A DNA stretch of 34,457 bases from JACCZP01 sp050997195 (GTDB taxonomy: Bacteria > Actinomycetota > Thermoleophilia > Solirubrobacterales > Thermoleophilaceae): assembly GCA_050997195.1 (NCBI GenBank), contig JBPCRE010000266.1, forward strand, positions 1 through 34,457, given 5' to 3'. A program made the position numbers and the translations under genes. Of this stretch, positions 16,360-24,965 are shown in pieces. Below the pieces are notes generated by a model. It did not search any database, was not told where the DNA came from, and saw only the letters and a list, made by a program, of their open reading frames with translations. The number at the start of each line of letters is the position of its first letter. The stretch's first letter is position 1.

Positions 16360-18465
16360 ATGTCCGTCGTCGGAGACCGGGAGGTCGAGGACCGGGGAGT
16401 GGGAAGGGTCGTCGCCAGTGGGCTCCTTCTCCTGTTGGCAGCGTTGTGCGTGGTGGCCTGGGCCGCAGCGCTCTACTCGCGCTCCAGGCTCGGAACGCCG
16501 GGCCTCACCTGGGAGCTCACGTTGCTGGTGGCGATCGCCATGCTCGATCTGGCGGCTCCGGCATGGCTTCTTCTCGGAGCGTTCACGATGCGCAGCCGAT
16601 ACGCGCGCGTCATCTCTCGCCTCCGCCCCGCACGCGATAGTTGGGTCGAGCATGCGCTCGGTGTAGCCGCCCTGGCCGGCGCGGGCTACGTCGGGGTGAC
16701 CTTGGCGGTCCGCTTTCAGACCCTCCTCGAGCCGCTCAGATTCCCGTCTCTTGGCGCGGCGTGGACGGTCGGGCTGACGCTCGCCTCGCTCACCGTGGTA
16801 GTCACCGCGACGACTTCACTCGTCGTCTTCTGGAGGCTTGTGCAGCGCTCTATCACCGGAAGCCCGGTGGACAACGCCTTACGACGTCTCTGGGCCGTCC
16901 GAGGCTCCAGCGCGGCCCTGGCGGCCATCGTGGCCCTCACCGTGGCCTCCTCGGGGCTCATACTTGAACCTGGAGAGAACGAGCTCTCGCACTACGTGCT
17001 GATCCGTGCGCTCGCGGATGGGACCCCCCGTATCGATCGGTATGAGCGGGAGTCGATGGACAAGTCAGAGCGCGAGACAGTTGACATCTCTTTCTACGCC
17101 GGCCACTTCTACTCCAATAAAGCACCCGGGTTGGCCTTTCTCGGTCTTCCAATGTACAAACTCTTGGAGGCGACCGGCATCCGCCCCGTCGTCGAGCTCG
17201 CGTCCGGGAGGAACGCCGTGATCCGGATCTTGAGCGTGTGGGCCGTCACCTTGCCCGCCGCTCTCCTCCTGCTCCTGGTACGCCACTTCGCGAACCGGGC
17301 GGCGCCCGGCTTCGGCACGGCAGCGGCGGTGACTCTCGGGCTGGGGACTCTGATGCTGCCCTACTCGTTGATGCTCTATACGCACGTCCTGGCCGCCTCT
17401 TTGGCCTTCGGGGCGTTTGCCCTGCTGTGGCTTGAGCGTGACCGAGTACCTTCAGTGGCGCTTGTGGGCGCGGGCGGAACGCTCGCGGGGCTTGCGGTCA
17501 CCACCGAGTACGCGCTCGCACTGGCCGGAGTGGTTCTCGGTGTGTACGCGATCTCGCGCAACCGGAACTGGATACGGCGAGGACTTGCTTACTCGACCGG
17601 CGCAGTCCTCGGCGTAGTACCTCTCTTGCTTTACAACGCGTGGGCGTTCGGCTCCATAACCCATCTGTCCTACTCGGACGCCCTCGCCCCGCCGGGCGAA
17701 GCGGGGCAGGACGTAATCGGGTTTCACGACGTGGGATTCTTCGGAGTCGGCGTTCCCGATCCTGGTGTCGCAGTAGATGTTCTGTTCTCTCCGAGAGGGC
17801 TTCTGGTATGCACGCCCGTCCTCGTAGCCGGCCTCATCGGCATCGGGGGTATGTACAGGCGAGGATGGCGGGCTGAGGCCGCGGTCGTAGCGAGCATCGC
17901 CCTGCTCTTTCTCGCGTACAACTCCGCATATCAACTGGACCCCTTCGGGGGAAACGCCCCAGGCCCCCGCTTCCTCGTGGCGGTCCTCCCCTTTATCGCA
18001 GTGCCTCTCGCGGTTGCCTACGAGAGGTTTACGGCGGTAACGCTGAGCCTTGCGGTGGCCTCCGTGACGCTTATGGTCATAGTCAGCGTCACGGGTCCCT
18101 ACTCCATGGGCGAGGGCCCTAACCCGGGGGTTTGGCTGAGGTCTCTTACCTCCGGAACATTTCAGGGCACGGTCTTGGGTGAGGTAGGGGCCGGGAGGGG
18201 CTGGGCGAGCCTCGCTCCGTCCGCGCTGCTGGTTGCGGCGGCCATCTTCTTCGCCGCCCGAGCCACGGACTGGTCCGGGCTGTCCGGGGGACTCAAGTCC
18301 GGCGTCGCGGCCCTCATCGCCTGGGGGGCGGTCGCCCTCCTCGCGCAAGTAGCCAACACCGGCGACGTCATCGGGGCCTTGTTGCTCATAGGTCTCTGTT
18401 TCGCCACCGCGCTGATCGCTCTGGCCCCTGCCGTCTGGGTTTCCTCAAGACGCAGGGCCACCTAG
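16360..18465 (+). CDS. Polytopic GT-C-like membrane glycosyltransferase, lower GC than neighbours
   Basis: About 701 residues with many TM helices. The first 200 residues form an extra hydrophobic region. Around 205-257 there is an extracytoplasmic-loop-type motif region (EPGENELSHYVL, then YAGHFYSNKAPG), as in PMT/GT39-like GT-C proteins of actinobacteria, where acidic residues in the first loops are catalytic. It would use a lipid-linked sugar outside the membrane. Base use is unlike its neighbours: 17101-17160 is 50% G+C against about 73% at 15661-15720, and A/T-ending codons such as TTA, ATA and AAT appear. This suggests recent transfer. A TTG at 16351, six bases after GAGG, is an alternative start that adds three residues. 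Confidence 0.85.
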   Translation: MSVVGDREVEDRGVGRVVASGLLLLLAALCVVAWAAALYSRSRLGTPGLTWELTLLVAIAMLDLAAPAWLLLGAFTMRSRYARVISRLRPARDSWVEHALGVAALAGAGYVGVTLAVRFQTLLEPLRFPSLGAAWTVGLTLASLTVVVTATTSLVVFWRLVQRSITGSPVDNALRRLWAVRGSSAALAAIVALTVASSGLILEPGENELSHYVLIRALADGTPRIDRYERESMDKSERETVDISFYAGHFYSNKAPGLAFLGLPMYKLLEATGIRPVVELASGRNAVIRILSVWAVTLPAALLLLLVRHFANRAAPGFGTAAAVTLGLGTLMLPYSLMLYTHVLAASLAFGAFALLWLERDRVPSVALVGAGGTLAGLAVTTEYALALAGVVLGVYAISRNRNWIRRGLAYSTGAVLGVVPLLLYNAWAFGSITHLSYSDALAPPGEAGQDVIGFHDVGFFGVGVPDPGVAVDVLFSPRGLLVCTPVLVAGLIGIGGMYRRGWRAEAAVVASIALLFLAYNSAYQLDPFGGNAPGPRFLVAVLPFIAVPLAVAYERFTAVTLSLAVASVTLMVIVSVTGPYSMGEGPNPGVWLRSLTSGTFQGTVLGEVGAGRGWASLAPSALLVAAAIFFAARATDWSGLSGGLKSGVAALIAWGAVALLAQVANTGDVIGALLLIGLCFATALIALAPAVWVSSRRRAT

Positions 18466-18495
18466 CTTCGCCGGCCGAGCTCAGCCGACGAGCGC

Positions 18496-18516
18496 GCGAC
18501 CGGGCCCGGAGGTCGC
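18496..18516. other. Inverted repeat between the GT-C-like and GT2 genes
   Basis: GCGACC (18496-18501) and GGTCGC (18511-18516) can pair around a nine-base, GC-rich loop. It lies in the 69-base gap between the low-GC gene and the next GT2. No T-run follows, so it is at most a weak or factor-dependent stop. Confidence 0.25.
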
Positions 18517-18534
18517 AGCTAAGCTCCCCGCCGA

Positions 18535-19530
18535 GTGGAGCCGGTCGCCGTCCTCGGCATCCCCCTCTACAACCACGCCGAGCTGCTGCCGGCGGCGCTC
18601 GACTCGCTGCTCGGTCAGGAGCGGCGGGACCTGGCCCTCGTCCTCGTGGACGATCTCTCCACGGACGCGACCCCCGAGGTGGCGCGCGCCTACGCGGCGC
18701 GCGACCCGCGCGTGGTCTACGAGTGCAATCGTGCGCGCCTCGGGCTGGTGGGCAACTGGCGCCGGGTCTTCGAGCGGGCGACGGAGCTCCACCCCGGCGC
18801 CCCCTACTTCGCGTGGGCGAGCGACCACGACCTATGGGATCCGCGCTGGCTCGCCGCGCTCGTGGCCGAGCTCGAACGCTCGCCCGCGGCCCTCGTGGCC
18901 TACCCCCACACGGTCCGCATGGGGGCCGGAGGGGAGACCATCCGCGGCTCGTGGTCGTTCTCCACGGCGGGCATGGACTCTCCGGCCGAGCGCCTGGCGG
19001 CCTCGTGCCGCCGCATGGTCCCGGGGGACATGGTCTACGGGCTCTTCCGCGCCGAGGCGCTGCGCCGCGCGGGGGTCTTTCCGGCGGTGGTGGCCCCGGA
19101 CCGGCTCCTGCTCTCGGAGCTGTCGGTGTACGGAGAGCTCCACCAGGTGCCCGAGGTTCTCTGGCGCCGGCGCTACCAGCACGCGGTGAGCGTGCGCCGC
19201 CAGCGCGTCTCTTTCTTTCCCTCCGGGGCGCCCCTCCACGCCTACCTGCCGTGGTGGCTCGTGCACGCGGGTGTGCTCGGGTGGCGGCTCGGCGTGCGCG
19301 GCAGCGCCCGGCCGGCCGTGGGCCGCACGGGCGGCGTCGCGTGCGCGGGCCTCTACGGCGCCCTGTGCGCCGGCCTCGAGGCCCGTCGCCGCACGCGTCG
19401 CGTCTACTACCGGCTCAGGCGCAGCCTGCTTCGCAAGCGAGCCCGGATCTGGCAGCACCGGCTCCGCAAGCTACTGCGCTCGCAGGGGCGCAGGGTGCGA
19501 GGCCTCCTGCGGGGAGGCCGCCGGGGCTGA
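18535..19530 (+). CDS. GT2 family glycosyltransferase, paralogue B
   Basis: This 331-residue GT-A transferase starts with GTG. VLVDDLST near 37-44 and WASDHDLW (DHD at 97-99) form the nucleotide and metal sites. It shares the order of motifs with the GT2 at 13046-14296, including VPGDMVYGLFR, APDRLLLSELSVYG, YLPWW and a matching C-terminal helical region. The last 55 residues are extremely Arg-rich, which could bind acidic lipids at the inner face. It is the last gene of the rightward series, 69 bases after the low-GC gene. Its end carries a seven-base inverted repeat (19501-19507 with 19513-19519), and a second hairpin follows the stop. Confidence 0.9.
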   Translation: MEPVAVLGIPLYNHAELLPAALDSLLGQERRDLALVLVDDLSTDATPEVARAYAARDPRVVYECNRARLGLVGNWRRVFERATELHPGAPYFAWASDHDLWDPRWLAALVAELERSPAALVAYPHTVRMGAGGETIRGSWSFSTAGMDSPAERLAASCRRMVPGDMVYGLFRAEALRRAGVFPAVVAPDRLLLSELSVYGELHQVPEVLWRRRYQHAVSVRRQRVSFFPSGAPLHAYLPWWLVHAGVLGWRLGVRGSARPAVGRTGGVACAGLYGALCAGLEARRRTRRVYYRLRRSLLRKRARIWQHRLRKLLRSQGRRVRGLLRGGRRG

Positions 19531-19538
19531 GCTCGGTG

Positions 19539-19555
19539 GCTCCGGCGCCCGGAGC
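19539..19555. terminator. Perfect hairpin between the two convergent operons
   Basis: GCTCCGG (19539-19545) pairs with CCGGAGC (19549-19555) over a three-base loop. It sits in the 42-base gap between the rightward series (stop at 19530) and the leftward series (stop at 19573). It has no T-run on either strand. The position suggests a bidirectional terminator of the U-less kind often seen in high-GC actinobacteria. A further seven-base stem lies just upstream inside the GT2 gene. Confidence 0.5.
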
Positions 19556-19572
19556 GGTGGGCGCCGACCCCC

Positions 19573-22173
19573 TCAGCCCGTCCGCAGGCGCGCGAGCTCG
19601 AATCGCGCGCCGCTCCCGCGCGTGGCTCCCAGCCGCAGCACCGCGCCTCCCTCGAGGGAGGGCACCCCGAGGGTGGCCCGTCCCGGCCCCGTGACGGAGA
19701 GCCGGAGCGCGCCGGGGTCGGCCCCGCGCGTCAGCGTGAGCTCCACGGCGGGTCCGCGTACGCCCCGCCGGCCCGGGACGGTCGCCCGCCCGGTGGGCGT
19801 CGTCCCCCGGTAGACGCTCAGAAGCACCCCGCCGCCCGGTGCCGGCGTCCCGTGCAGCCGCGTCGGCGGCTCGCCCTCGCGCTCGAAGCTCACGTCGAAG
19901 GCCCCTGGCCGGGGCAGGGCGACGCCCAGCGCGCCCTCCGCGCTCGTGACCTCCCCCGTGGTTCGCACGTCCGAATAGGGCGCGGGTGTGTCGCGGAGCT
20001 CGAGCCGGTCGGTACCGGGTGGCCGGCACCAGAATCCCCCGCCTCGATTGATCCTCCAGGCCGTGCCGCCCACCTCGAAGGGGCCGAAGCAGGTCCGCAT
20101 CCAGGGTGCGGCGCTCGGCCCCGGCCGGCGCTCCCAAAGGTCCTCGGGAAGGACGGTGCGCTTCTCGTAGCCCGCCCGGATCACCGCGTTCAGCTTCCAC
20201 AGGTAGTTCTCCTCCCACTGACCGCCTCCGGAGGCGAACTCCTCCTTGCGCTCGTCGGTCTCGAAGGGTCCGCTCACCGCGTCGAAGCGACGGTCGAGCC
20301 ACGCCTCGAGCAGATAGCCCGGCGGGATGCCCCCGGCGAGGTTGCCCGAGAAGTTGTCGTAGTTCGGCCACACGAGTCCCTGGGGCCGCACGTTCAAGTC
20401 TCCGTAGCCGTCGCTGTAGACGAGATGCGTCCGCGCGTAGGCGCGCAGGTCGGGGGCGACCTCGTCGGGTTGGTTCAGCGGGACGAGCCCGGTCCGCGGA
20501 AAGAACACGGTGAGCCAGGACTCGCTCTCCTGTCCCGGGTCCGTTCGGGCGAGCTCGGGCAGGTTCACCGCGTTCTGACGCCCCTCCGCCTCGGGGCCGG
20601 GGCTGATGACCGCCATGGCGGCGAACAGGGCGAGAAGCCCCGCGGCGGCCACGAGGCTCGCGTCCCGCCGCGCCCGAGCGCGGCGCCAGCCCAGGGCACC
20701 CACGAACGCGACCGCCCAGACGAGGCCCACGTAGTAGTTGTCGTCGGCGCCGACCTTCTGGCGGAAGACGAACGAGAGGGGGATCCCCACGGCGAGAAAG
20801 ACCGCGAGGAGCGATCCGAGCCCCCACGCAATCGGGACCGCGTCAGGCGGCGAGCCCGGCGCCGCGGCGGCCCGGCGCCGCCGGAGCCCCTCCCGGGCGC
20901 CGAGCGTGGCCGCCAGCAGCGCGACCAGCAGGACGAGGAGGATGAGGCCCGGGAAGAGCAATCCCTCCAGGAATGCCTTCCCGCGCTCGCTGGGGGCGGT
21001 GAGGAAGTACAGGTTGAGCTTCTCGGCCCGCCGAAAGGCGACGGCGGCCACGAGGGTGACCACGAGCGGGAGGCCAACGATCCGCGGGCTGCGAAGTTGC
21101 GTGCCGAGACGCCTCGTCGTCGCCCGGGCCAGGGCGAGCGGCGGGGGCCCCTCGCCGCGACGCGAGCGTGCGCGCTGGTGGCGCACCCGACCCACGCCCA
21201 CGCCCAGCCAGGTGACCGCCGCGACCGCCAGGGCGAGCGTGCTCGCGGGAAGGAGGTCCTCGCGCACGAACTTCACCGTGCTGTCGTAGAAGGATCCCGC
21301 GAGGTCACCGAGGGGGTGCCGCGAGGGCACGATGAAGTTGAACACCACCTCCCATCCGCTGGTGTAAAGGTTGGCGGCTCCGAGCAGGGCGACGTTCAGG
21401 CCGAGCAGGGCCACGGCGAAGGCGACGGCCCGGCGGGGGCGGATCGAGCCGAACATCGCCCCGAGCCCGAGCCAACCCACCGCCGCGAGGCTCGCGATGA
21501 TCGTGTTCTGCTTCGTCCAGAAGGCGGCGCTGAGCAGCAGTACCGCTCCGACGAGCGCGACGCGCGAGGACCGGGCCGCACTCGGCATCAGGAGGAGGCC
21601 GGCGAGCCCGAGAGCCCAGGCCACCTGGTCGTGCATGCCGTTGCCGCCGAAGATGCCGTTGAGCTGGATCGAGGCGGCCACCGCCCACCCGAGCGCTCCG
21701 ATGCCGAGGGCCTCGAGGACGGCGAGCGCTCGGCCGGCCGGCGCGTGGCTCACCGGCCGGTAGGCCAGCCGGGCGGCCAGCCCGACCATGGCCAGGGTGG
21801 CGAGGATGGTGAGCAGGAGCGGCCAGCCCGTCCATATCGTGGCGCGGAAGAGAACGCTCACCACGATGGGGAGCAGGGGCCCGTAGAGGATGCCCGAGTA
21901 CCCGTCCCCGGGGTCCTGGTAGAGGGGCTGGCCGAGCCAGAGGGCGGCCGCGTCGGCGTTCACGGTGGTGCCGAACTTGGCGTCCGGATCCCCCGTGGCG
22001 AGGAGGCGGACGAGGGAGACCGCCACCCCGCCCAGCACGGGCACCGCGAAGAGCAGCGGCACGAGGCCGATCGCCCGGTCGACCCAGCGCCCGGCGGACC
22101 GCGCGCCGGGCACGTGCGGCGGGCGCCGGTACGGCGCCTGCGGCTCAGCCGTCGTAGCGGAAGGGGAGCTCAT
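19573..22173 (-). CDS. Large polytopic GT-C-like membrane protein with extracytoplasmic C-terminal domain
   Basis: The 866-residue protein has a basic cytoplasmic lead, a first TM near 35-58 and then a loop with VNADAAALWLGQPLY and ILYGPLLP (about 71-102). This resembles the acidic first loop of GT-C glycosyltransferases. Roughly ten or more TM helices follow to about residue 530. The remaining 330 or so residues are soluble-looking: one part with many Trp/Tyr and charged residues, then a beta-rich end. It probably adds a sugar on the outer face from a lipid-linked donor. The ATG lies within the end of rmlC (29-base overlap); a later GTG at 22113 would avoid the overlap. The C-terminal part has no assigned family. 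Confidence 0.83.
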   Translation of the reverse strand: MSSPSATTAEPQAPYRRPPHVPGARSAGRWVDRAIGLVPLLFAVPVLGGVAVSLVRLLATGDPDAKFGTTVNADAAALWLGQPLYQDPGDGYSGILYGPLLPIVVSVLFRATIWTGWPLLLTILATLAMVGLAARLAYRPVSHAPAGRALAVLEALGIGALGWAVAASIQLNGIFGGNGMHDQVAWALGLAGLLLMPSAARSSRVALVGAVLLLSAAFWTKQNTIIASLAAVGWLGLGAMFGSIRPRRAVAFAVALLGLNVALLGAANLYTSGWEVVFNFIVPSRHPLGDLAGSFYDSTVKFVREDLLPASTLALAVAAVTWLGVGVGRVRHQRARSRRGEGPPPLALARATTRRLGTQLRSPRIVGLPLVVTLVAAVAFRRAEKLNLYFLTAPSERGKAFLEGLLFPGLILLVLLVALLAATLGAREGLRRRRAAAAPGSPPDAVPIAWGLGSLLAVFLAVGIPLSFVFRQKVGADDNYYVGLVWAVAFVGALGWRRARARRDASLVAAAGLLALFAAMAVISPGPEAEGRQNAVNLPELARTDPGQESESWLTVFFPRTGLVPLNQPDEVAPDLRAYARTHLVYSDGYGDLNVRPQGLVWPNYDNFSGNLAGGIPPGYLLEAWLDRRFDAVSGPFETDERKEEFASGGGQWEENYLWKLNAVIRAGYEKRTVLPEDLWERRPGPSAAPWMRTCFGPFEVGGTAWRINRGGGFWCRPPGTDRLELRDTPAPYSDVRTTGEVTSAEGALGVALPRPGAFDVSFEREGEPPTRLHGTPAPGGGVLLSVYRGTTPTGRATVPGRRGVRGPAVELTLTRGADPGALRLSVTGPGRATLGVPSLEGGAVLRLGATRGSGARFELARLRTG

Positions 22174-22702
22174 CCTCGATCTCGCTCAGGCGCGGCGCCG
22201 TGGCGTCGCGCTGGGAGGGGATCAGCTCCACGTCCGGCCACTCGATGCCCACGTCGGGATCGTTGTAGGCGATGCCGCGCTCGATCGACTCGTCGTAGTA
22301 GCCCGAGCACTTGTACATCACGTCCGCCATGTCGCCGGTCACGCAGAAGCCATGGGCGAAGCCGATCGGGCAGTAGAGCTGGTGGGCGTTCTCCTCGTTC
22401 AGCTCGAAGGCCTCCCACTGGCCGAACGTCGGCGACCCCCTGCGCAGGTCCACCAGCACGTCGACGATCGCTCCGCGCGCGCAGCGCACCAGCTTGGCCA
22501 TGCCCTGCCCCACCTGGAAGTGCATGCCCCGGACGATCCCGTGCCGCGAGCGCGAGTGGTTGTCCTGCACGAGCTCCTCGGGAACCCCGAGCTCGGCGAA
22601 CACGTTGCGACGGTAGGTCTCCTGGAAGAACCCTCGCTCGTCGCCGTGCACGGTCGGCTTCACGAGGATGGGGCCCTCGAGCCTGGTCTCCAGTCTCTCC
22701 AT
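22145..22702 (-). CDS. rfbC: dTDP-4-dehydrorhamnose 3,5-epimerase (RmlC family)
   Basis: At 185 residues it has the RmlC length and cupin layout: DERGFFQETY (21-30), QDNHSRS near 46-52, RGMHFQ with the catalytic His61, YCPIGFAHGFCV (110-121), Tyr130 in the VMYKCS block, and SQRDATAP near the end. The family epimerises dTDP-4-keto-6-deoxy-glucose at C3 and C5 in dTDP-L-rhamnose synthesis. It is separated from the upstream gene by 81 bases, the largest gap in the leftward series, so it may have its own promoter, though I see no clear one. GGGGAG lies about 11 bases before the ATG. A related 3- or 5-epimerase specificity cannot be excluded. Confidence 0.9.
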   Translation of the reverse strand: MERLETRLEGPILVKPTVHGDERGFFQETYRRNVFAELGVPEELVQDNHSRSRHGIVRGMHFQVGQGMAKLVRCARGAIVDVLVDLRRGSPTFGQWEAFELNEENAHQLYCPIGFAHGFCVTGDMADVMYKCSGYYDESIERGIAYNDPDVGIEWPDVELIPSQRDATAPRLSEIEDELPFRYDG

Positions 22703-22783
22703 GTGCGTGCTCGTCTCCCCGATCGTGGACGTTGCTCCAACGGCGGCTCAGGGTAGAGGTTGCGCTCGCTCGCTCCGCCGCGA

Positions 22784-23500
22784 TCACTCGCCCGGGGCGC
22801 CCGCGCGCGCCTCCTCGGACGGGGCCCGACCACCGGCCCGAATCAGGGCGAGCGCCAGCAACAGCGGGGCGAGCAGGACGAGCACCGCGAGCCCCGGGGG
22901 CCCGAGCCAGTCCGGACCGAACAGCGTGGCGCGCTCGAGCATCGTGGGTACCAGGCTTGCCGCCGACACCGGCCGGTCTCGGAGGAACACGAGGCTCAGA
23001 TCCCCGTCCCGAGGTTCCCCTCCGAGGCGCAGGCCGCTCTCCGGCAGCGTGCGGCCGATGTCCCCGTAGAGCTCGACGCTCGTGTCGGCGGACGGCTCGT
23101 TCGGGTCGAAGGACGCATCGATGCAAACGCTCACCTGACCGCCGGCCGCGACCCTCCCCACGCGCGCCACGATGGGCCGATCCTCGGTGTAGCCCCTGGG
23201 CACCCGCGCGGAGGCCAGCGCGCGGCCGTCGCGGCCACGCACGCTGACCTCGAGTGGCGAGCCCACACCGTCGTTGCTGCCGGCCCTGAACTGGATGGCC
23301 TCGAAGGCGGCGAGCACCTCGATCGGCGCCTGGCAGGCCGCGATCCCCTGCTTCAGGGAGACGATCTCACGGGGCGTCTGGACCCCGAGGGTGAAGGCGA
23401 GGGTGTGACGGTGCAGAACGGACGCGACCGCGAGCAGGACGACGCCCAGGGCCGCCACCGCGAGCAGAACGGCCGCCCCGCCGCGCACCGGCCTACGCAT
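22784..23500 (-). CDS. Uncharacterised two-TM membrane protein
   Basis: I do not recognise a family for this 238-residue protein. It has an N-terminal TM helix (about residues 8-28), then about 160 residues that look beta-rich and extracytoplasmic with a few cysteines (ACQAP, SVCID). A second TM is at about 200-221, followed by a short charged tail. The start overlaps the end of the DUF2142 gene by eight bases, so the two are probably translated together and may form a complex. A role as a partner of the DUF2142 membrane protein is inference from this coupling only. Confidence 0.75.
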   Translation of the reverse strand: MRRPVRGGAAVLLAVAALGVVLLAVASVLHRHTLAFTLGVQTPREIVSLKQGIAACQAPIEVLAAFEAIQFRAGSNDGVGSPLEVSVRGRDGRALASARVPRGYTEDRPIVARVGRVAAGGQVSVCIDASFDPNEPSADTSVELYGDIGRTLPESGLRLGGEPRDGDLSLVFLRDRPVSAASLVPTMLERATLFGPDWLGPPGLAVLVLLAPLLLALALIRAGGRAPSEEARAGAPGE

Positions 23501-24965
23501 AGAAGCGGTCGGCCACGACGGCGAGGGAGAGAAGCTGTAGGGCGAGGAGGAGTCCCAGGAGCCCGCCGACCGCGAGTGGTCGGCGTTCGGGGCGAAGGAG
23601 GGTGAGAGCGGCCCCTACGCCCAGTCCCCCGAGCGGGGCGAGCGGCAGCAGGTACCGGCCCTGGGTGATCGCACCCTGCCCCACGGTGATCGAGTAGGCC
23701 TCGACCAGGTGCAGGACGAACAGCACCGACAGCGGGGCGACCGCGAGCAGGATCGCCACCGCGGGGTCCATCCGACGGCGCGCGCGCCACAGAGCGGCGA
23801 TCGCGGCCAGCGCGACCACCAGCGTGAGCAGCGCGAGCGCGACGTAGACCGGCTCGGGCAGTCGCGTCTCGAACCACCCGAAGGCGCCCCAGCCGGTCTT
23901 GACCCAGACCTCGTAGGCCGGGAGGCCGCCGAGCGCCGGAAAGTCCTGCTGGAACGGCAGCCGGGGAAGGTAGAACTGCCAGAGGTAGCTCGCGAAGAGC
24001 CTCAGGTCGACGCGCCCCGTGAGGACCCCCGCCGCCAGCCCGAAGGCCGCCATGCCCGCGAGGCCCGCCGCGGCGACGGCGAGCAGCACGCGCCCGGTCG
24101 GCCCGTCGCGGCGGCCTCCGCCGCCCCGGCGCCAGAGACCGACGCCGAGGGCCAGCGCGAGGGAGGGGACGAGCGCGAGGAAGATGAGCTTCGTCGCGAT
24201 GCCGACCGCGGTCACGGCTACGAGGGCGCCGACCGAGGCCGGCGTGAGGCCCCGGCGGACGACCCTCACCGCGAGCCACAGCGCGAGGCTGGCCGCCGCC
24301 CACAGCAGCGCGTCGGGATTGAAGGAGGCGCTCACGAAGGTGACCATGGGCAGGAGGCCCACCGTGCCCGCCGCGGCCAGCTGGCGGATCCGGTCGCGTC
24401 CGAACGCCTCGCCGGCCAGGAGCCAGGCGCCGGCGACGGTCACGAGCCCGAACAGGACGGAGGCCAGGCGCATGAGCCGGAGCCGGTCGACGATGGTCGT
24501 GCCGGAGCCGGCCCAGTAGGGGAGCGCGCCGTAGGCGTAGTAGAGCGGAGGATTGAGGCTGGCCGGATTGGGCCCCCCGCCGTCCATCCGAGCCCCCCGC
24601 GGCAGGCCCGCCTGGGCGAGTCTCCACCGCGCCTCCGCGGCGGAGCCCCAGCTCGGGCGGCCGGAGGGCGTCAGGGCGGTGCGCTGGGTGCCGGCCGCGT
24701 CCTGCAGCAGCCGCTGCTCGGTCGAGAACGTCTCACGACGGGGGTCGCCGGGGCTCGCCCCGCGCTCCGCGAGCGCCTGCGCGTAGGCGAAGTGCGTGGT
24801 CTCGTCCGGGGCCTGGAGCGGGGGGGTGAGCACGGCCCAGACGACGCACAGCAGGAGCACGGCGATCAGGAGGGGGGCCAGCACCGGCCACGCCCGCGCG
24901 GTCGTGCCTCGAGCGTCGGTCGGGCCGCGGACGGGGAGGGGTCGCTTCTCGCGGAGGAGGGCCAT
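23493..24965 (-). CDS. DUF2142 family polytopic membrane protein
   Basis: About 490 residues. After a basic cytoplasmic lead and a first TM (about 29-47) it has the DUF2142 hallmark PPLQAPDETTHFAYAQALAERG-type loop (DETTHF at 54-59), then around ten TM helices and a long external loop with NPASLNPPLYYAYGALPYW. The family is found in surface glycan clusters and is thought to be GT-C-like, with the acidic pair in the first loop as the likely active site; this is not proven. The ATG at 24965 overlaps the upstream TGA by one base, and the preceding GTG would give a four-base overlap. Confidence 0.88.
   Translation of the reverse strand: MALLREKRPLPVRGPTDARGTTARAWPVLAPLLIAVLLLCVVWAVLTPPLQAPDETTHFAYAQALAERGASPGDPRRETFSTEQRLLQDAAGTQRTALTPSGRPSWGSAAEARWRLAQAGLPRGARMDGGGPNPASLNPPLYYAYGALPYWAGSGTTIVDRLRLMRLASVLFGLVTVAGAWLLAGEAFGRDRIRQLAAAGTVGLLPMVTFVSASFNPDALLWAAASLALWLAVRVVRRGLTPASVGALVAVTAVGIATKLIFLALVPSLALALGVGLWRRGGGGRRDGPTGRVLLAVAAAGLAGMAAFGLAAGVLTGRVDLRLFASYLWQFYLPRLPFQQDFPALGGLPAYEVWVKTGWGAFGWFETRLPEPVYVALALLTLVVALAAIAALWRARRRMDPAVAILLAVAPLSVLFVLHLVEAYSITVGQGAITQGRYLLPLAPLGGLGVGAALTLLRPERRPLAVGGLLGLLLALQLLSLAVVADRFYA

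Noticed and set aside
22703..22783. Promoter for rmlC in the 81-bp gap
   Set aside because: Only a weak TACCCT-like hexamer is present on the minus strand and no matching -35 could be found; not enough to list as a site.
19852..23247. 1131-residue plus-strand open frame
   Set aside because: Antisense to the GT-C-like gene, rmlC and the two-TM protein, which have clear motifs. The product is compositional noise (Arg, Glu, Gly) typical of reverse frames in high-GC DNA.
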